Origin: Terriglobales bacterium
GTDB taxonomy: Bacteria; Acidobacteriota; Terriglobia; Terriglobales; Acidobacteriaceae
DNA: 33,115 nucleotides
Assembly (NCBI GenBank): GCA_025935035.1
Contig: JAICWB010000003.1
Coordinates: 1 to 33,115, forward strand
Reading direction: 5' to 3'
Shown here: piece after piece, positions 24,855-32,764 of the stretch
Layout of the letters: each line of letters starts with the position of its first letter
Numbering within the stretch: the first letter of the stretch is position 1
Program-made: the position numbers and the translations under genes
The notes under the pieces: model-generated
Told to the model about the DNA's origin: nothing
What the model saw: only the letters and a program-made list of their open reading frames with translations
The model's database searches: none

Positions 24855-26163
24855 CCTGCGATGGGGCGTGCTCTTGTGCGCCGTGTTATGGACTGCGTGC
24901 GCTGTCGGGCAGACGGCGCGGCACCATCGCGACGTGGTTGAGACGGACACGGTCGCGCCGCAAGTGCGACAAGCCGAGGCGGCGATCGAGAAGCAAGACT
25001 ACGCCGCTGCTGAAAAACTGTTGTTGCCGGTTGTAGCGGCGGACCCTAAAGACAGTACCGCATGGTATGACTTGGGATATGTGTACAAGGCCACCAAGCG
25101 GCGTCCTGAAGCGATTGACGCTTACCGCAAGTGTCTTGCGATAAAACCTGATATTTTTCAAGCCAATCTGAGCCTGGGATTGTTACTGGCGCAAGATGGA
25201 AAAAACGACGAAGCGGCTAAGTATGTAAAGTCCGCGCTGAAGTCGATGCCTGCCAGTACGTCTTCGGCTGACAAGGCACTGAATTGGAAGACGCTGGGCG
25301 AAATCGAGCAGAAGTCGGACCCTGCGGATGCGTTAATAGCGTTTCGCAAGGCAGCTGAATTTGCACCGAAAGACATTGCGCCACACATACTGGCGGCGAG
25401 GGTGTTGGTTTCCCAGAAAGATGTGAACGGCGCTGAGGCGGAATACAAAGCCGCGCGCGCCATCGACCCGCACGCCAAAGAACCGTTGACTGGATTGATC
25501 GACCTCTATCGCGAGTACAATCGCAGTGGCGACGCACAGGTTGCATTGAAGGAGTATGCAGCGCTGTATCCTGATGACCCCAAGGTCCATCTATTGTTGG
25601 GGCAATCACTGCTTAAGGCAGGCGATGTGGATGGCGCCGTCGCGCAGTTTGACGCGGGGTTGAAGCAATCGCCGGGCGATGTGAACCTGCTGCACGAGGT
25701 GGCGGCGATGTATGCGTCGCAAAAGAAGTTCGACCAGGCGGCTCCCCGCTATGCCGATCTGATCAAGGCCGCGCCGAATGATGCTGACTATCACTATCAA
25801 TACGGTGTGGTGCTGATGCAGTTGCACCGCTTTCCTGAGGCAGAGGAGCAACTTATCGCGGCCCTCAAACAAAATGGCCGTCTGGTTGATGCGTACGGCG
25901 ACCTGGCAGTGGCGGCCTCAGAAAATAAGCAATATCCGCTGGCCATCAACGTTCTAGATGCAAGGAGTAAGCTTGCGCCGGACACGGCCGGAACTTACTT
26001 CCTGCGGGCAACGGCGTACGATAACCTGAAGGCCTTCCCTCAGGCTTCAGAGAATTACCATAAGTTCCTGGAGGCATCTAAAGGTAAAGACCCGGAGAAC
26101 GAGTGGAAAGCACGACACCGGCTGATCGCTATTGAGCCGGAGAGCGGGAAGAAGAAAAAGTAA
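24829..26163 (+). CDS. Exported tetratricopeptide-repeat protein
   Basis: The 444-residue product has a signal peptide (about 1-28, ending near CAVGQ; the Cys could be a poor lipobox). Tandem TPR units then run from about residue 45 to the end. Typical cores are AWYDLGYVYKATKRRPEAIDAYRKCL, NLSLGLLLAQDGKNDEAAKYV and DYHYQYGVVLMQLHRFPEAEEQL (each trimmed). TPR arrays serve as scaffolds for protein-protein contacts; in the periplasm they often organise envelope complexes. The C-terminus is Lys-rich. The ATG at 24829 lies inside the last codons of uvrA, and three bases separate its stop from the next start, so it belongs to the uvrA transcript. Specific partners are unknown. Confidence 0.86.
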   Translation: MAGDRKPNSLRWGVLLCAVLWTACAVGQTARHHRDVVETDTVAPQVRQAEAAIEKQDYAAAEKLLLPVVAADPKDSTAWYDLGYVYKATKRRPEAIDAYRKCLAIKPDIFQANLSLGLLLAQDGKNDEAAKYVKSALKSMPASTSSADKALNWKTLGEIEQKSDPADALIAFRKAAEFAPKDIAPHILAARVLVSQKDVNGAEAEYKAARAIDPHAKEPLTGLIDLYREYNRSGDAQVALKEYAALYPDDPKVHLLLGQSLLKAGDVDGAVAQFDAGLKQSPGDVNLLHEVAAMYASQKKFDQAAPRYADLIKAAPNDADYHYQYGVVLMQLHRFPEAEEQLIAALKQNGRLVDAYGDLAVAASENKQYPLAINVLDARSKLAPDTAGTYFLRATAYDNLKAFPQASENYHKFLEASKGKDPENEWKARHRLIAIEPESGKKKK

Positions 26164-26166
26164 CGC

Positions 26167-26637
26167 ATGGACACTGCGTGCAAATTCGGGTTGTTGCTAC
26201 TGATGCTGAGTCCTTGCTTTGCGCACACCACCTCTTTGCAGACGCCATCGGCAGATCCCGGCCTTGCGCATATTGCAGAACTGAAGATTAAAGCAGAACA
26301 AAAGGGCGAGGCAGACCGTGCGCGTATTTATGCAGACATAGCTCACGAGTTAGTAGAAGTGGCCAACACCCAATTCACAAACGGAGACCCCGATAAGGGC
26401 CAGGCCTCGATCCAGGACGCGGTAAGTTATGCGGAGAAGGCGGCCACCTCCGCTGAAGTAAAAGGACACAAGATAAAGAACGCGGAAATCACCCTGCGCG
26501 AGACCGCACGGCGCATAGAAGAAGTGCGAAAGACGTTGGACGTTGATAATCAGCCGCCGCTCAAAGCTGCCGTGGAACGACTGGAACAGCTTCGCAAACA
26601 ACTGTTGCAACGCATGTTTGGAGACGACAAGAAATGA
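26167..26637 (+). CDS. Exported helical protein, unknown function
   Basis: The 156-residue product has a signal peptide (MDTACKFGLLLLMLSPCFAH) and a mature part that appears all-helical and charged, with long heptad-like runs such as HIAELKIKAEQKGEADRAR and RIEEVRKTLDVDN. I recognise no domain. It begins three bases after the TPR gene. Its stop overlaps the following ATG (ATGA), which suggests coupled translation and roughly equal amounts of the two small exported proteins. A shared helical makeup with the next product suggests the two may pair with each other or with the TPR protein; this is inference. Confidence 0.75.
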   Translation: MDTACKFGLLLLMLSPCFAHTTSLQTPSADPGLAHIAELKIKAEQKGEADRARIYADIAHELVEVANTQFTNGDPDKGQASIQDAVSYAEKAATSAEVKGHKIKNAEITLRETARRIEEVRKTLDVDNQPPLKAAVERLEQLRKQLLQRMFGDDKK

Positions 26638-27179
26638 GACTACGTCACATCGCGCTGTGTTTGGCTCTCCTAGCGTGCGCGCTCGGCACGTGTTCGCGGG
26701 CTTACGCGGACAAACATCGCGATCCGTTGACGAATGACGAAGTCAATAAGATCCGAGATGCGTCAGATGAACCTGACAAACGGATACTGCTTTACGTGCA
26801 ATTCGCCAAAACGCGGTTGCTCGCCATCGAACAACTGCGAGCGGACACCAAACTGAAGACCGATCGTGGGAAGCAAATCCATGACCTGCTGGAAGATTTC
26901 ACAACCATCATCGATGAGCTGGATGACAACATCGACATGTATGACCGACAACATTCCGACCTGCGGAAGGCACTTAAACCAGTGGTTGAAGCTTATACGG
27001 ATTGGCAATTGAAACTAAGGGCGATAAAAGAAGCCACCGATGTAAGCGATGAGGAGAAAAAAGCGTACGATTTCCCCCTCGATTCGGCGATAGATTCCGT
27101 GAACAGCGAACTTGATTCCGCGCGTGAGACGCTGGACAAGCAGAACAAGAACGCGGCCGAGTACAAGAAGAAAAAGTAG
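26634..27179 (+). CDS. Exported helical protein, unknown function (partner of the preceding gene)
   Basis: The 181-residue product starts with a signal peptide (MRLRHIALCLALLACALGTCSRAYA, cleavage after AYA). The mature protein is predicted by eye to be helical: PLTNDEVNKIRDASDEPDKR, then LLEDFTTIIDELDDNIDMYDRQ, and a terminal helix with a Lys-rich tail. No catalytic motif is visible and no family is recognised. The ATG overlaps the previous stop by four bases. It is the last gene of the uvrA-TPR cluster; a heptamer array and small hairpin follow within a few bases of its stop. Confidence 0.75.
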   Translation: MRLRHIALCLALLACALGTCSRAYADKHRDPLTNDEVNKIRDASDEPDKRILLYVQFAKTRLLAIEQLRADTKLKTDRGKQIHDLLEDFTTIIDELDDNIDMYDRQHSDLRKALKPVVEAYTDWQLKLRAIKEATDVSDEEKKAYDFPLDSAIDSVNSELDSARETLDKQNKNAAEYKKKK

Positions 27180-27186
27180 AGAAACC

Positions 27187-27214
27187 AGTTTCTAGTTTCT
27201 CGTTTCTAGTTTCT
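27187..27214. repeat. Intergenic heptamer array C
   Basis: Four consecutive 7-bp units of MGTTTCT (three AGTTTCT, one CGTTTCT) start eight bases after the stop of the last gene in the uvrA cluster. The GAGAAAC at 27179-27185 can pair with GTTTCTC at 27195-27201 or 27209-27215, so the array can also fold as a hairpin at the end of the transcript. Confidence 0.7.
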
Positions 27215-27343
27215 CGACTGAAAGCTTCGCCTGCATAGGGCTTCAGCAATCATCCGGATATTTACTGACATAGTTCTCCCACAGGGCTGCTAAACGCGGT
27301 CCGGAGACGTGTTGAAATCATATCCAGTGCTACTCTGAGAGTA

Positions 27344-28030
27344 GTGAATCCACAGCTTATTTCCCTGTTTGAAGAATGTTTTCGTGAACTGTGGCCGAAG
27401 AAGGCTAGCCCCGAGTTCCGTATCTCGTTCTACCACTTCACTAACATCAACAACACCATCCGGCTGCGCGAGGGAATCGTTATCGCGCGGTTGTCTGACC
27501 TGCTGGAGGGCGCGCCTCGACCGGTGCTGCATGCCATCGCCCATATCCTGCTGGCAAAGTTGTACAGGAAGCCGATCGACCCTGTGCAGGCGGCGAAGTA
27601 TCGGAGATACACCGCGAGTCATGACCTGGCGACAAAGGCGCACCTCATACGGCAGATTCGCGGACGAAAGAAGATCGGGTCAGCAAAAGGCCGGGTGTAT
27701 GACCTCGACGCAGTATTTGAGGAACTCAATATACGGTTCTTTCACGGTCTGATGGCGCGTCCGACGATGACATGGAGCGAGCACCATTCCCGTCAAAGCT
27801 TGGGACATTACGACCCGGCGCACAATGCCATCGTGGTAAGCCGCGTGTTTGACCGGCCAAATGTGCCTCGATATGCGATCGAGTACCTGGTGTATCACGA
27901 GATGCTGCATTTGAAGCATCCGGTGAAGCTGCGCGGGAGCAGAAGATGCGTACATTCTCGGGCGTTTCAGGACGAAGAAAAGATGTTTCCGGAACTGCAG
28001 GCGGCGCTTCGATTTTTGAAGGTGATCTAG
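27344..28030 (+). CDS. SprT-like / zincin-type putative metallopeptidase
   Basis: The 228-residue protein carries a zincin motif HEMLH (His185, Glu186, His189) in YLVYHEMLHLKHP, with a probable third ligand His204 in RCVHSRAFQDEE. This arrangement is typical of SprT/YgjP/WLM-like metallopeptidases. No signal peptide is seen, so it should be cytosolic. The N-terminal half repeats the pattern before the motif (IVIARLSD...PRPVLHAIAHILL against IVVSRVFD...PRYAIEYLVYHEML), but with HILLA in place of HEMLH, suggesting an inactive duplicate. The start is GTG at 27344 with GAGAG just upstream; there is no nearby ATG. The substrate is unknown. It converges with the GNAT gene, eight bases apart. Confidence 0.78.
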   Translation: MNPQLISLFEECFRELWPKKASPEFRISFYHFTNINNTIRLREGIVIARLSDLLEGAPRPVLHAIAHILLAKLYRKPIDPVQAAKYRRYTASHDLATKAHLIRQIRGRKKIGSAKGRVYDLDAVFEELNIRFFHGLMARPTMTWSEHHSRQSLGHYDPAHNAIVVSRVFDRPNVPRYAIEYLVYHEMLHLKHPVKLRGSRRCVHSRAFQDEEKMFPELQAALRFLKVI

Positions 28031-28038
28031 GCGGGCTC

Positions 28039-28986
28039 TCAGGCGGCCACGGTATTCGCCCGCGACTCGGCCAGTTCATTCGCGCAGACGCTCACGCGGT
28101 AAAGCGGCACTGAATGATTTGCCATGCGGCGTTTGTACGGTTGATCTCCGGTCATGAGGTCGCAGTCTAGACCGGATGAAAGCGATTCCCGCATCACCAG
28201 ATTCAACAGAGTACTGCCGGGAGAATGCTTGGCCCACGAGCGATCAAAGTACGTTGTGTAGAAGCGGCGCCACTGTTTGTCACGGAAGGTGACCAGCGCG
28301 GCAATGAGCGTTCCGCCGGATTCCAGCGTAAATATCTCACAGTCCTCACCGGCGCTTTGCGTCATGGAGAGCAGCATAAAAATCCGCGTTGGATCACGAA
28401 ATAGGCTGCCCGGTTCTCCGGCTTTCAATGTATAAACGTGCTTGAGAACCTGCGTGTCTCTGCCGAGATATTGCTCGCGCGTGACGCCGAGCCGCGACAG
28501 CCTTTTGAAGTTCACTTCCAGGTGCGGGTGACTTTGTGGTGAGTCTTTGGCATACGCACAGGGCGCGCTCGTGAACGGCAGGAGCGGCAAGCCGCACCAG
28601 ACAGTTGCATCTTCGCCGACGCGCAACGAGTGGAAACCGAAGCCCAGCGCATACTCCGCCGCGAAGTTCACCACTACTTCCCATGCACGCTCCACTAGAA
28701 TCGGGTCGCCCGCGCGCAGAATGTCGCGGTAATCAAAAAGCTCTTCCCCGAGGAGAGAGATTCTTTTCTGCTGGTTATCAACACACGCCGGAATGATCGC
28801 AACGCCGGAATCACTTTCAGCCATGACGACAAACGGGGATTGTCTGGCGGCGAAGGTTCGCGCGGCCAAATGATTCCACTCAAAGCTCTGAAAGATCGAA
28901 TGGTTCGGATTGCGAGCCAGTATCTCCCACCGAGGACGTAGCGCGTTCATCTCTTCCGCTGTGCGGGCAATAGCTAATCTGCTCAC
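28039..28986 (-). CDS. GNAT-family acyltransferase (CelD/BioF2-like, Acetyltransf_6)
   Basis: The 315-residue protein resembles the large GNAT enzymes once named CelD/BcsL. The N-terminal part contains NHSIFQSFEWNHLAAR, matching the P-F-QS-eW segment of this family. The C-terminal acceptor domain has GGTLIAALVTFRDKQWRRFYTTYFDRSW and the helix SPGSTLLNLVMRES, followed by the D-MTGDQPYKRR stretch that typically reads D-G-yKr in relatives. Such proteins transfer acyl groups to sugars or peptidoglycan precursors; no substrate can be assigned. The start is GTG 28986 with a poor ribosome site; ATG 28950 (GGAAGAG just upstream) is an alternative. Confidence 0.78.
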   Translation of the reverse strand: MSRLAIARTAEEMNALRPRWEILARNPNHSIFQSFEWNHLAARTFAARQSPFVVMAESDSGVAIIPACVDNQQKRISLLGEELFDYRDILRAGDPILVERAWEVVVNFAAEYALGFGFHSLRVGEDATVWCGLPLLPFTSAPCAYAKDSPQSHPHLEVNFKRLSRLGVTREQYLGRDTQVLKHVYTLKAGEPGSLFRDPTRIFMLLSMTQSAGEDCEIFTLESGGTLIAALVTFRDKQWRRFYTTYFDRSWAKHSPGSTLLNLVMRESLSSGLDCDLMTGDQPYKRRMANHSVPLYRVSVCANELAESRANTVAA

Positions 28987-29050
28987 TTGCGATTAGAGGC
29001 AAAAGCAGGCTCTCTGGATGGCGCTCGGTCCCAAAGTCAGAGCCGGCGTT

Positions 29051-29080
29051 TTGACCGGATGTGCCGCGGGCAATTAAAAT
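29051..29080 (+). promoter_or_regulatory. Candidate sigma-70 promoter of the iron-uptake operon
   Basis: TTGACC (29051-29056) and TAAAAT (29075-29080) are 18 bases apart. The predicted transcription start, about 29087, falls at the left edge of the Fur-box-like palindrome at 29085-29109. The ATG of the first gene is at 29128, giving a leader of about 40 bases. Confidence 0.5.
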
Positions 29081-29084
29081 GGAT

Positions 29085-29109
29085 ATTGAAATTGAATTTC
29101 ATTTTCAAT
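29085..29109. promoter_or_regulatory. Fur-box-like palindrome upstream of the iron permease
   Basis: A 25-bp near-palindrome has 11-bp arms ATTGAAATTGA and TCATTTTCAAT that differ from perfect symmetry at one pair. Inside it, 29087-29101 is a perfect 7-1-7 inverted repeat (TGAAATT-G-AATTTCA), the geometry of the Fur operator TGATAAT-N-ATTATCA. It overlaps the predicted start of transcription, where Fur binding would repress. A DtxR/MntR-type site is the main alternative. Confidence 0.65.
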
Positions 29110-29127
29110 TAGGAATCTTCCTTTTAG

Positions 29128-30381
29128 ATGCTGGAAGCATTGGTCATAACTCTGCGCGAAGGCGTAGAAGCTGCGCTGATCGTCGGAATCACGCTGGCTT
29201 ACCTGAATAAGACGGGTCGAACCGGCATGCGGAAGACGGTATATATAGGGCTCATCTCCGCCTTTGTGGCAAGTATTGCCGTGGCTTTTGGAATATCCAA
29301 GACCAGTTTCAATCCTGACTTATTCGAAGGCTGGATCATGCTGGTGGCCGCGTTCTTCGTTGTGACCATGGTGTGGTTCATGGCGAAAGCGGCCAAGTCA
29401 ATGAAGGGCGACATCGAGCGCAAAGTGGGCGGCCTGGCTGAGAATGGCTCGCGTGTGGGGCTATTTCTATTCATTTTTCTGATGGTGCTGCGCGAAGGTG
29501 TGGAGACCGTTCTCATTCTCTCTGCCGTCAGCCTCACCACCACAGAATTGCTGAGTTTCATTGGCACCCTGCTGGGTGTCTTTCTCTCGATTCTGTTTGG
29601 AGTGATGTTTGTGCGCGGCAGCGTGCGCATCAACCTGGGGAAGTTTTTCAAGGTCACTACCGTCATCTTGATTTTCGTCGCATTCCAGTTGCTCATCTCG
29701 GGTTTGCATGAGCTCTCAGAGACCGGCGTCATCCCTTCCAGCAAACGTCAGATGGCGATAATCGGGCCCATCGTGCGCAATGACATTTTCTTCTTCGTGA
29801 CGATGTTGGCATTGACTGCACTCATGGTGCTTTTTGAGTCGAAGCGGCGGGCGCCGGAAGCTTCAGCGGTAACGGAATCGCCCGCTGAGCAGCGCAAGAA
29901 AGCCTGGAGCGCGCGCAAAGAAAAGTTCTGGACGACTTCCGTTTATGTGAGTTCATTCGTCTTTATCATGCTGGTGACGGCGCAATTCATTTACGCGAAG
30001 AGCAGCGCTTCCCTTTCGGAAGCGATTCCGGTGACCTTTAATGAGGGGAAGGTTTCGGTAGCCGTAGACGGGATGCAGCCGGGGGATTTGCGTCGCTACT
30101 CCGCTACGATGAACGGCAAACCAGTTCGCTTCCTCATCTATAAAAAGCCGAACGGCAAATTAGTGACCGTGATGGACGCATGCGAGATCTGCGGCGGCAT
30201 CGGTTACTACAACGGGACGCAAGGCCTTACCTGCAAGAACTGTAACGCTCCCGTCAACGGACAGACTGTAGGCGAAGGCGGCGGGTGCAATCCGATTCCG
30301 CTGACTTCTAGCATTGACGGCTCGACGGTGACCGTTTCTGAGGCTGACGTCGCGCAAAGCGCCGGAAAGATCAAGGAATAG
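29128..30381 (+). CDS. Ftr1-type iron permease fused to a DUF2318 Fe-S/metal-binding domain
   Basis: Residues 1 to about 240 form an FTR1/EfeU-like permease with seven or so membrane helices and two iron-binding REGxE motifs: Arg10-Glu14 (LREGVEAALIVG) and Arg122-Glu126 (LREGVETVLIL). The second residue set reads REGVE rather than REGLE. After a short polar linker and one more helix (about 272-290) comes a periplasmic C-terminal domain matching DUF2318: CEICGGIGY (Cys352, Cys355), CKNC (Cys369, Cys372) and GGGCNPIP (Cys387). In Campylobacter-type iron loci these are two separate genes. The ATG at 29128 has AGGAA about 12 bases upstream. Two permeases and an ATPase follow with minimal spacing, forming an operon behind a Fur-like site. 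Role: import of ferrous or ferric iron across the inner membrane. Confidence 0.92.
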   Translation: MLEALVITLREGVEAALIVGITLAYLNKTGRTGMRKTVYIGLISAFVASIAVAFGISKTSFNPDLFEGWIMLVAAFFVVTMVWFMAKAAKSMKGDIERKVGGLAENGSRVGLFLFIFLMVLREGVETVLILSAVSLTTTELLSFIGTLLGVFLSILFGVMFVRGSVRINLGKFFKVTTVILIFVAFQLLISGLHELSETGVIPSSKRQMAIIGPIVRNDIFFFVTMLALTALMVLFESKRRAPEASAVTESPAEQRKKAWSARKEKFWTTSVYVSSFVFIMLVTAQFIYAKSSASLSEAIPVTFNEGKVSVAVDGMQPGDLRRYSATMNGKPVRFLIYKKPNGKLVTVMDACEICGGIGYYNGTQGLTCKNCNAPVNGQTVGEGGGCNPIPLTSSIDGSTVTVSEADVAQSAGKIKE

Positions 30382-30389
30382 CCTGCCCG

Positions 30390-31652
30390 ATGTTTCTTAC
30401 GCTCCTCTATCAATCGTTCATTCGGCAACGCCGCCGGAAGTTGCTGGCGGGCCTGGCCATCCTGCTGGGAATGACGGTGACCACCGCAATGATCTCCGTG
30501 GGCGTGGATGTGGGTGACAAGATGAACCAGGAGATCCGCAGTTACGGCGCGAATATTCTGGTTTATCCCCAAGCGGACACGCTCGATGTGAACGTGGGCG
30601 GCGTGCAGATGAAGCCGGCAAGCGATGGCGCTTATCTCAAGGAATCTGATCTTGTGCAGATCAAGAGCATTTTTTGGGGACACAACATCCTCGGCTACTC
30701 GCCGATGCTTTCGGTGAACGTGAAAGTGGGCGGCGTGGGATCGCCTGTCGAGATGATCGGAACGTATTTTGCGAAGGCCATTCCACTAGAGCAGGAGACG
30801 TTTGTGACGGGTGTGACGAAGACGCATCCATGGTGGAAGGTGGAGGGTGCGTGGCCGGGGGACGACAGCAACGCCGTGCTTGTGGGACAGAAGTTGGCGG
30901 CACATCTGACTGCGCACGCGGGAGACAATCTGTACATCGCGGGCAAAGAGACCAAGGTCGCGGGAATCCTGACGACGGGCGACAAGGAAGACGATGCCAT
31001 CGTCGCTCCGCTCGCAATGGTGCAGAAGATAGCCGGCCTTCCAAATGATGTGCGTCGCGTGTATGTGAGTGCGCTCACGAAGCCGGAAGATGACTTCGCG
31101 CGGCGGGATCCGGCGTCGATGTCGCCCGCGGTGCTGGAGAAATGGTCCTGCTCGCCGTACGCGAACTCGATCGCCTATCAAATCCAGGGTGCGATACCGG
31201 GTTCGCGCGCAGAGCAAGTGCGCAAGGTGGCGCAGAACGAAGGCGTTTTGCTCTCACACATTGCCGGATTGATGTGGCTGGTGACCTTGGCGGCGCTCGG
31301 CGCTGCAGCGCTCGCGGTCTCCGCTTCCATGGCAACGACAGTGTTCGAGCGGCGTAGAGAGATCGGATTAATGAAGTCGTTGGGCGCGAATAATGCGGCG
31401 ATTGTGACTCTCTTCGTGTCTGAGGGTTCGATACTGGCGATCGTCGGCGGGCTGTTGGGATTCGGGCTGGGGTTGATGATGGCGCAGCGGATGTCGAAGG
31501 CTGTCTTCAATGAGCCGCTCACCGTGCAGCCTGCGTTGTTGTGGGTCATTCTTTTTGCCGCGCTGGTGGTTACGCTCCTCGGCAGCTTGGCTTCGATACG
31601 CCGAGCGATGCGGATCGACTCCGCGATCGTCTTGCGTGGGGACGGAGCCTGA
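30390..31652 (+). CDS. FtsX/MacB-type ABC transporter permease, first copy
   Basis: The 420-residue protein has one N-terminal helix (about 18-40), a large extracytoplasmic domain (about 45-290) and three C-terminal helices, the FtsX/MacB layout. The cytosolic coupling stretch FERRREIGLMKSLGANNAAIVTLF (trimmed here) is characteristic. The extracytoplasmic domain begins YGANILVYPQ, resembling MacB periplasmic domains. It starts eight bases after the Ftr1-DUF2318 stop, and its own stop overlaps the next ATG (TGATG). In the Campylobacter cj1661/1662 and FetMP-Fls arrangement, permeases of this kind work with DUF2318 and Ftr1 proteins, so a mechanotransmission role in iron handling is likelier than drug efflux. 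Confidence 0.9.
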   Translation: MFLTLLYQSFIRQRRRKLLAGLAILLGMTVTTAMISVGVDVGDKMNQEIRSYGANILVYPQADTLDVNVGGVQMKPASDGAYLKESDLVQIKSIFWGHNILGYSPMLSVNVKVGGVGSPVEMIGTYFAKAIPLEQETFVTGVTKTHPWWKVEGAWPGDDSNAVLVGQKLAAHLTAHAGDNLYIAGKETKVAGILTTGDKEDDAIVAPLAMVQKIAGLPNDVRRVYVSALTKPEDDFARRDPASMSPAVLEKWSCSPYANSIAYQIQGAIPGSRAEQVRKVAQNEGVLLSHIAGLMWLVTLAALGAAALAVSASMATTVFERRREIGLMKSLGANNAAIVTLFVSEGSILAIVGGLLGFGLGLMMAQRMSKAVFNEPLTVQPALLWVILFAALVVTLLGSLASIRRAMRIDSAIVLRGDGA

Positions 31653-32755
31653 TGCCGCTTGCACCTTCGAAAATGTTTTTCCGGTTGCTGCTGCGCGCGG
31701 CCACAGTGCGTCGCGGGCGGACGCTGACTGCGCTGCTCGCAATGGCGGTGGCCGCGACGCTGGCTACGGCATTGTTAAGCATTTACGGCGATGTAAGCGG
31801 AAAGCTAGGCGGCGATTTTAAGAAGTTCGGCGCGAACGTGATAGTCAGCGCACCGGAGGGAATGAGTGCCGCGCAGATCGCCGAGCTTGAACGAACCGCC
31901 GGCACAAGTGTGACGGGGCTTCCCTCTGCGTTTGCTGTTGCCAAGACGGCTTCCGGCAAGCCGGTAGTCGTAGTGGGAACGGATTTTATAGCGGCGCAAA
32001 AAATGGATTCGTTCTGGTCCGTAACGAAATGGCCCAGCGCTGCAGGGGAGGCCCTTATCGGTTCGCGCGCGGCAGGCGTCTTTTCCGCCGAAGCGCGGCC
32101 GAGCTTGGAGTTCAATGGCAAGCAGTATGAGGTGAAGCAAAAGTATTCGCTACATACCGGTGGCGATGAAGACAGTCGTATCTATATCTCACTCGGTGAT
32201 TTCGAAAAATGGACAGGATTGCCGCCGACGGTACTCGAGCTGGCGATACCCGGTTCGGCGGACGAGATCGGCACGGTGTTACAGAAGATGCGGGCACAGC
32301 TTCCACAAGGAACGACTGCACAGCCGGTTCGCCAGATCGTCGAAGCGCAAGCGAAGGTGATGGATAAGACGCGATTCATTCTGCTCCTCTCGGCCATCGC
32401 GATCACGCTGACGGTTGCATTATGCGTGCTGGCCACGTTGACTGCTTCTGTTCTGGAGCGCAGGAAAGATTATGCCGTCATGAAAGCGCTGGGTTCGTCA
32501 CAGGGCGCGGTAAATGCCATCTTCATCGGCGAAACACTTTCCCTGGCGATACTGGGTTCGATCTTTGGTTTCGCGGCCGGGTGTGCTCTGGCGGAGTGGA
32601 TAGGGCACACAAACTTTCATGCCGCCATTGTGCCGAACATCGGAGTGTTCCCACCTGTCTTGGCGGGCTGCGTCTTAGTGGCGCTGGTCAGCGCAGTAAT
32701 TCCTCTCACGCTGTTGCAAAAGACCGAACCCGCAGCCATGCTTAAGGGAGAGTAG
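31652..32755 (+). CDS. FtsX/MacB-type ABC transporter permease, second copy
   Basis: The 367-residue protein is a second, shorter permease of the same fold. It has an N-terminal helix within TLTALLAMAVAATLATALLS, an extracytoplasmic domain that begins FGANVIVSAPEG, and three C-terminal helices. The coupling segment is LERRKDYAVMKALGSSQGAV. The ATG at 31652 overlaps the stop of the first permease; an upstream extension of this frame to 31541 lies inside the neighbour and has no similarity. The two permeases probably form a heterodimer driven by the ATPase that starts nine bases downstream. Sequence resemblance between the two suggests an old duplication. Confidence 0.9.
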   Translation: MPLAPSKMFFRLLLRAATVRRGRTLTALLAMAVAATLATALLSIYGDVSGKLGGDFKKFGANVIVSAPEGMSAAQIAELERTAGTSVTGLPSAFAVAKTASGKPVVVVGTDFIAAQKMDSFWSVTKWPSAAGEALIGSRAAGVFSAEARPSLEFNGKQYEVKQKYSLHTGGDEDSRIYISLGDFEKWTGLPPTVLELAIPGSADEIGTVLQKMRAQLPQGTTAQPVRQIVEAQAKVMDKTRFILLLSAIAITLTVALCVLATLTASVLERRKDYAVMKALGSSQGAVNAIFIGETLSLAILGSIFGFAAGCALAEWIGHTNFHAAIVPNIGVFPPVLAGCVLVALVSAVIPLTLLQKTEPAAMLKGE

Positions 32756-32764
32756 TCTTCGCGA

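Noticed and set aside
31541-31651. Upstream extension of the second permease
   Set aside because: It overlaps the first permease and has no hydrophobic helix; ATG 31652 overlaps the stop in a standard coupled arrangement.
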